Shown here one piece after another: positions 30,805 to 34,527 of a stretch of DNA of 34,527 nucleotides (its first letter is position 1; each line of letters opens with the position of its first letter). Source of the DNA: Verrucomicrobiota bacterium (GTDB taxonomy: Bacteria; Verrucomicrobiota; Verrucomicrobiia; Palsa-1439); assembly GCA_003152315.1 (NCBI GenBank), contig PLZV01000020.1, positions 1 through 34,527 of the forward strand. Reading direction: 5' to 3'. The position numbers and the translations under genes are program-made. The notes beneath the pieces are model-generated. The model did not search any database, had not been told where the DNA came from, and worked only from the letters and a program-made list of their open reading frames with translations.

Positions 30805-31289
30805 GGCGCATCTTTATCAGGGGCTCGGTAGACAAAACTGTAATTGCCGTGGAATTTGGCGGTTTGGGTGTAGGACCCGGAAGCGTTACGGGCCGTGACG
30901 TCCAACTGGAGAGACGCGTCCACTTTATCCGGGGTGACCTTCCTCACAATGAGGTAGCCCACGAAGCTATCACCCCGCGAACCTGGCTCAAAGCGGGTTA
31001 CTGTAAATTCGGGCGTCACGCTTTCCGAAGGAATTTTGAGCTTCTGGCCCGGTCGAAAGTTGCGGACCGTAAGTACCAGAAGCTGGTCTTCTTCGGGGTC
31101 TGGCCCGCGAACAACTGTATCGAGGTGCCGGCTGATCTTCAAAACGAGCGGGCCACTTTGCGCTTCAATCGCGGCATCGCCCACGGGCGGCGTCCCCCGG
31201 TTGAACGTCGTGATCGAGGGTCCAATGTGGCTGTAATTGCACGCGGAAGCGAAGGTTGCCAGACAGACAGCTAGTGTGATCGTTCTCAT
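30801..31289 (-). CDS. Predicted lipoprotein
   Basis: This 162-residue protein has an N-terminal signal (MRTITLAVCLATFASAC) with a lipobox-like ASAC and lipid-anchored Cys at about 17. The mature part is a single beta-rich domain with LVLKISRHLDTVVRGPDPEEDQLLVLTVRNFRPGQKLKIP and a final TAKFHGNYSFVYR strand. I recognise no family. The ATG overlaps the amidase stop codon, and its own stop overlaps the YjbQ start, which puts it in the middle of a coupled operon and suggests an envelope role. A longer upstream start reading through the amidase gene is rejected. Confidence 0.8.
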   Translation of the reverse strand: MRTITLAVCLATFASACNYSHIGPSITTFNRGTPPVGDAAIEAQSGPLVLKISRHLDTVVRGPDPEEDQLLVLTVRNFRPGQKLKIPSESVTPEFTVTRFEPGSRGDSFVGYLIVRKVTPDKVDASLQLDVTARNASGSYTQTAKFHGNYSFVYRAPDKDAP

Positions 31290-32332
31290 TTGATTCGGTC
31301 CGATGTTCCGACAAGCCCTTGGGGCGTGTCCAGTGTCTTCTTGTACGTCACGATCCCGCCCGCAATCGCCTTCGCCAGGGTCTCGCGGTAATCGGCCCGC
31401 AGGATGCGCTGTTCTTCCGACAAACTCGTCAGAAAACCGCACTCGGTCAGGATCGCCGGACAGTTGGCGTAGCGCAACACGTAGAAGCGCGAGCGCCGCA
31501 CCCCCCGGTCCAGCGCCCGCGTGGACTGCAATAATGATTTCTGCACGCAATGCGCCAGCCAGACATTGGGGGCATCATGGCGATTATTCGTCACCGCATC
31601 GCGATCACCGCCCGCGTCGCGGTCGCTGCCGTTTCCGGAAAAGTTCGCCGTGGAACTCGCGCCCGCGGGTGCCGTGCAATAGGTCTCAATGCCCTCGGCT
31701 GAGCCGCCGCCCGAATTGAAATGGATGCTAACATACAAGTCGGCCCCCTTCACCCGCGCGAACTCTACGCGGTCCTCCAGGGCGACCGTCGTGTCCGCTG
31801 TCCGCGTCAAGAACACTCGCAAGCCGCTGCCGGCAAGATCCCGCTCCACACGCTTCGCCACATCCAACGTCATGATTTTCTCGAAGCTCGACCTCCCGCG
31901 TGTGCCACGGTCACTCCCGCCGTGGCCGGGATCGATGACGATCGTCCGAACAACGGCTCCTGGTTTTCGCAACCGTCCCGGCTGCAGCACCGGGTCCAGA
32001 ACCTTCAACACGTCGATTTCGGCAATCCATAACTTGCCGCGCATCGCCAGAATCGGCGTGGAGAGCCAGTGATTCACGCCATTGAGCAGGATATCGCGGC
32101 GGTCGGCCTCCATCTCCAACTGCGCGAAACCCGTCTTGTATTCGGCGCGATTAACCACACCCCGCGCGTCAGCCCCGAGTCCGTAGTAATTCGCGACATC
32201 GCTCACGGCGACGTAGTAGGTATTCCCATACCGATAGGCCTTCAGCGTCGTCGGCTGGGCGAACGTAGTGCCCGCGAAGACCAACCCGAGAACCGGAACG
32301 ATCCATGAAAGTGATCGGCTTGCCAAACGCAA
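31286..32332 (-). CDS. N-acetylmuramoyl-L-alanine amidase (Amidase_3), exported
   Basis: The Zn-dependent Amidase_3 domain (about residues 125-330) has VIDPGHGGSDRG (first Zn His), EKIMTLDVAKRVERDL (Glu ligand), LTRTADTTVALEDRVEFA and DLYVSIHFNSGG (second His), with a PAILTECGFLTS Glu block near the end. It cleaves the amide between MurNAc and L-Ala in peptidoglycan, in the periplasm. I chose a TTG start at 32332, preceded 7 bases upstream by a perfect AGGAGG (32345-32340). It gives a clean signal peptide (MRLASRSLSWIVPVLGLVFAGTTFAQ) and 348 residues. A TTG at 32356 would add 8 residues. It is first in the operon and divergent from gltA. Confidence 0.93.
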   Translation of the reverse strand: MRLASRSLSWIVPVLGLVFAGTTFAQPTTLKAYRYGNTYYVAVSDVANYYGLGADARGVVNRAEYKTGFAQLEMEADRRDILLNGVNHWLSTPILAMRGKLWIAEIDVLKVLDPVLQPGRLRKPGAVVRTIVIDPGHGGSDRGTRGRSSFEKIMTLDVAKRVERDLAGSGLRVFLTRTADTTVALEDRVEFARVKGADLYVSIHFNSGGGSAEGIETYCTAPAGASSTANFSGNGSDRDAGGDRDAVTNNRHDAPNVWLAHCVQKSLLQSTRALDRGVRRSRFYVLRYANCPAILTECGFLTSLSEEQRILRADYRETLAKAIAGGIVTYKKTLDTPQGLVGTSDRIK

Positions 32333-32441
32333 AAGGGACCCTCCTTGTCCGCGCAAAGTCGCACGAAACGTCGTACAGTTTCAAGATAAATGGACACACC
32401 GCGCGCGGCGTACACGTTGGCGCAATGAATTCGGCTTTTCC

Positions 32442-32470
32442 TTGACGCTGCGGGCCCGCATCCATAGATT
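32442..32470 (+). promoter_or_regulatory. Sigma70-like promoter of gltA-sucC
   Basis: TTGACG (32442-32447), 17 bases, TAGATT (32465-32470). The predicted start is near 32477, with a leader of about 77 bases before the gltA ATG. It lies in the gap between the divergent amidase and gltA genes. Confidence 0.6.
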
Positions 32471-32553
32471 AACTGTGCGGCGTGAGAAGTGTGGCTGTCA
32501 ATCCGTGACGCCCTCCGTGAGTTGGTTCAATCGCACTTGGCGAGGAAAAAAAC

Positions 32554-33675
32554 ATGCCCATTGTCACAAAAGGTCTCGAAGGAATTGCGGTGGCCCAAAC
32601 CCGCATCGGTGACGTGCGCGGGGACATCGGCCAGCTCATTTACTACGGTTACGATATCAACGAGTTGGCGGGCAACGTTTGTTTCGAGGAAGTCATCCAT
32701 CTGCTCTGGGACGGCCGACTGCCCAATCGCAAGGAACTGGAGCAACTGGAAAGCGAACTGATCGCCGCCCGGCCTCTGCCCAAGGCGGTCGTCGACCTGC
32801 TGCACCTGATTCCCAGAAACGCGCCGCCCATGCACGTCTTGCGCACCGCCGTCTCCATGCTCGGCACCCTCGATCCCGATGCCGACCTCAACACGCCACA
32901 GGCCAACCGCCGCAAGGCCGTGAAGTTGGTAGCGCAGTTGCCGGTCATCACGGCCTATTTCCATCGTATTCGTACGAACAAACCACCTGTCGCGCCATCG
33001 CCGAAACTGAATTCTGCGGCCAATTTTCTCTACATGCTCAACGGCGAGCCGCCAAGTGGCGAAGCCGCCGCGACGATGGACATGGCCTTTGTGCTGCACG
33101 CCGAGCACGCCTTCAACGCCTCGACGTTTTCCGCGCGCGTGACCATCGCCACCCTTTCGGACATGTATTCCGCGATCACGAGCGCTATCGGCACGCTGAA
33201 AGGTCCGTTGCATGGTGGCGCCAACGAGGGCGTCATTCAGATGCTCCTGGAGATCGGCGATGAGAGCCGCGTCGACGATTATGTCCGCAGTGCGCTCTCC
33301 AACAAGAAGCGCATCATGGGCATCGGGCATCGCGTCTACAAGACGCTCGACCCGCGCGCGCCGCACTTGAAGCGCCTGGCGGAGAAGCTTTCCGCGAAAG
33401 TTGGCGAGCCGAAATGGCTGCGCATGAGCGAGCGCATCGCCTCGATTATGAAGCAGGAAAAGAACCTCAATGCCAATGTCGATTTCTACTCCGCCACGGT
33501 CTACTACAGTCTCGGCATCCCGACCGACCTGTTCACGCCGATCTTCGCCATTGCGCGCATGGCGGGCTGGACGGCGCATGTACTTGAGCAACTCGCCGAC
33601 AATCGCCTCATCCGCCCGCTCAGCGAATACACGGGCCCGGAAGGGCTCAAGGTCATACCTATCGACCAGCGCTGA
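32554..33675 (+). CDS. gltA: Citrate synthase
   Basis: This 373-residue protein has the length of short (CitZ/CitA-like) citrate synthases. Active-site segments are GPLHGGANEGVIQML with the catalytic His, GIGHRVYKTLDPRAPHLK, and VDFYSATVYYSLGIP with the catalytic Asp. The N-terminal QLIYYGYDINELA and HVLRTAVSMLG are also typical. It makes citrate from oxaloacetate and acetyl-CoA. Short forms can overlap in specificity with 2-methylcitrate synthase, but the location just upstream of sucC favours the TCA cycle. A purine-rich GCGAGGAAAAAAAC precedes the ATG. Confidence 0.95.
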   Translation: MPIVTKGLEGIAVAQTRIGDVRGDIGQLIYYGYDINELAGNVCFEEVIHLLWDGRLPNRKELEQLESELIAARPLPKAVVDLLHLIPRNAPPMHVLRTAVSMLGTLDPDADLNTPQANRRKAVKLVAQLPVITAYFHRIRTNKPPVAPSPKLNSAANFLYMLNGEPPSGEAAATMDMAFVLHAEHAFNASTFSARVTIATLSDMYSAITSAIGTLKGPLHGGANEGVIQMLLEIGDESRVDDYVRSALSNKKRIMGIGHRVYKTLDPRAPHLKRLAEKLSAKVGEPKWLRMSERIASIMKQEKNLNANVDFYSATVYYSLGIPTDLFTPIFAIARMAGWTAHVLEQLADNRLIRPLSEYTGPEGLKVIPIDQR

Positions 33676-33693
33676 GACGGAGCCGACAACTTC

Positions 33694-34527
33694 ATGAATA
33701 TCCACGAATACCAGGCCAAGGAAATCCTCCGTCGTTTCGGCGTACCCGTGCCCGAAGGCGCCGTGGCCTTCACGCGGGAAGAGGCGGAGAAGATCGCGGG
33801 GTCATTGAAGGCAGACGTTTTTGCCGTCAAATCGCAAATCCACGCCGGCGGACGCGGCAAGGCAGGCGGCATCAAGATCGTCAAAACACCGGAAGAAGTG
33901 CTGAAGGCCACGCGCGAACTCATCGGCAAGGTTCTCGTCACGCATCAAACGGGTCCGCGGGGCAAGGAAGTGCGCAAAGTGCTCGTGGAAGCGGGTAGCA
34001 TGCCGAAGCGCGAACTGTACCTGAGCATTTTGATCGACCGCACGATCGCGCGCCCTTCTTTCCTCGCCAGCACGGAAGGCGGCATGGACATCGAGGCTGT
34101 CGCCGCTAAGACGCCGGAAAAGATTCTCAAGGAGCCTGTCGATCCCGCGATCGGGATGCAGCCCTATCAGGCGCGCAAGATCGCCTATGCGCTCGGTCTT
34201 GGTGGCAATCATTTGCAGCCCACCGTGAATCTCATCCTGGGCGTCTACCGCGCATTCATGGAAACCGATGCCTCGCTCATTGAGATCAATCCGCTGATCA
34301 TCGACCAGCACGACCGGGTGATGGCCCTCGATGCGAAGATGAACTTTGACGACAACGCCCTCTTCCGCCACAAGGACATTCTCGCCATGCGCGACATCCA
34401 TGAGGAAGACGCGCGCGAAGTCGAGGCCAGCAAGTTCGGCCTCAATTACATCGGCCTCGACGGCAACATCGCCTGTATGGTCAACGGCGCGGGCCTCGCG
34501 ATGGCCACGATGGACATCATCAAGTAC
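33694..34527 (+). CDS. sucC: Succinyl-CoA synthetase beta subunit, partial 3' end missing
   Basis: The first 278 residues are present and the gene runs off the window. It shows [22 protein letters not shown], the ATP-grasp strand [44 protein letters not shown] and [35 protein letters not shown], all standard for SucC (ADP- or GDP-forming). It is 18 bases after gltA with GGAG at 33679-33682. sucD is expected just outside the window. Confidence 0.96.
   Translation, partial: MNIHEYQAKEILRRFGVPVPEGAVAFTREEAEKIAGSLKADVFAVKSQIHAGGRGKAGGIKIVKTPEEVLKATRELIGKVLVTHQTGPRGKEVRKVLVEAGSMPKRELYLSILIDRTIARPSFLASTEGGMDIEAVAAKTPEKILKEPVDPAIGMQPYQARKIAYALGLGGNHLQPTVNLILGVYRAFMETDASLIEINPLIIDQHDRVMALDAKMNFDDNALFRHKDILAMRDIHEEDAREVEASKFGLNYIGLDGNIACMVNGAGLAMATMDIIKY

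Noticed and set aside
32527-33705. 392-residue open frame antisense to gltA
   Set aside because: It lies entirely over citrate synthase and has composition typical of a reverse-strand shadow.

Overview
The window looks like a chromosomal segment of a GC-rich, Gram-negative-type bacterium, most likely a verrucomicrobial or related PVC-group lineage. The best lineage clue is the secreted glycoside hydrolase at 28497-30401. Its C-terminal module (FETSTNMADWT ... KKFYRL) is of a kind I associate with secreted Verrucomicrobiota proteins. A BshA-type bacillithiol gene, several dispersed palindromic repeat families and many small stand-alone housekeeping units fit that picture. The assignment is an inference, not a database result.

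Layout. 1-246 is the 3' end of an isocitrate dehydrogenase gene. 328-3164 is an accessory patch with an AT-richer AAA+ ATPase, a DUF2442 gene, a REP-associated tyrosine transposase (RAYT) surrounded by its probable REP palindromes, a 113-bp tandem duplication, and a first copy of a second, compound repeat. 3165-7355 holds gdhA, a cupin, a small MscS channel, a SanA/YdcF-like membrane protein and a SlyD-type prolyl isomerase. 7491-9395 encodes an exported coiled-coil protein built from about eight degenerate repeats, followed by a clear intrinsic terminator. 9579-13110 carries two short-chain dehydrogenases, a YceI protein, a SAM methyltransferase and a 3-methyladenine DNA glycosylase. 13116-17428 (minus strand) has a GH31 glucosidase, typA/bipA and tRNA-Ala(GGC). 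17531-20649 has a GT39-type membrane glycosyltransferase with C-terminal TPRs, lying between two direct copies of a promoter-like repeat.

20650-22137 is a tandem pair of DUF2911 genes. 22195-28475 is the most interesting block: a secreted LmbE/PIG-L deacetylase-like protein, a 43-residue single-TM protein, a sodium:solute symporter, a short protein resembling the core of the cysteine-adding enzyme BshC, and BshA. The first four genes are chained by ATGA start/stop overlaps, so a coordinated bacillithiol-related (or thiol-sugar/amino-sugar) operon is plausible. 28497-30401 is a GH105/88-like hydrolase with a carbohydrate-binding module. 32332-30409 (minus strand) is an amidase-lipoprotein-YjbQ operon, again chained by ATGA overlaps. 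32554-34527 is gltA-sucC, so TCA-cycle genes bracket the window.

Two repeat systems stand out. One is a 25-bp REP palindrome whose stem bases change in matched pairs between copies around a RAYT gene. The other is a compound element with a conserved sigma70-like promoter (TGGACA, 17 bp, TATAGT), a Shine-Dalgarno-like purine tract, a short ORF beginning M-R/C-F-C-E-T, and a long-range 14-16 bp inverted repeat whose two arms change together between copies.
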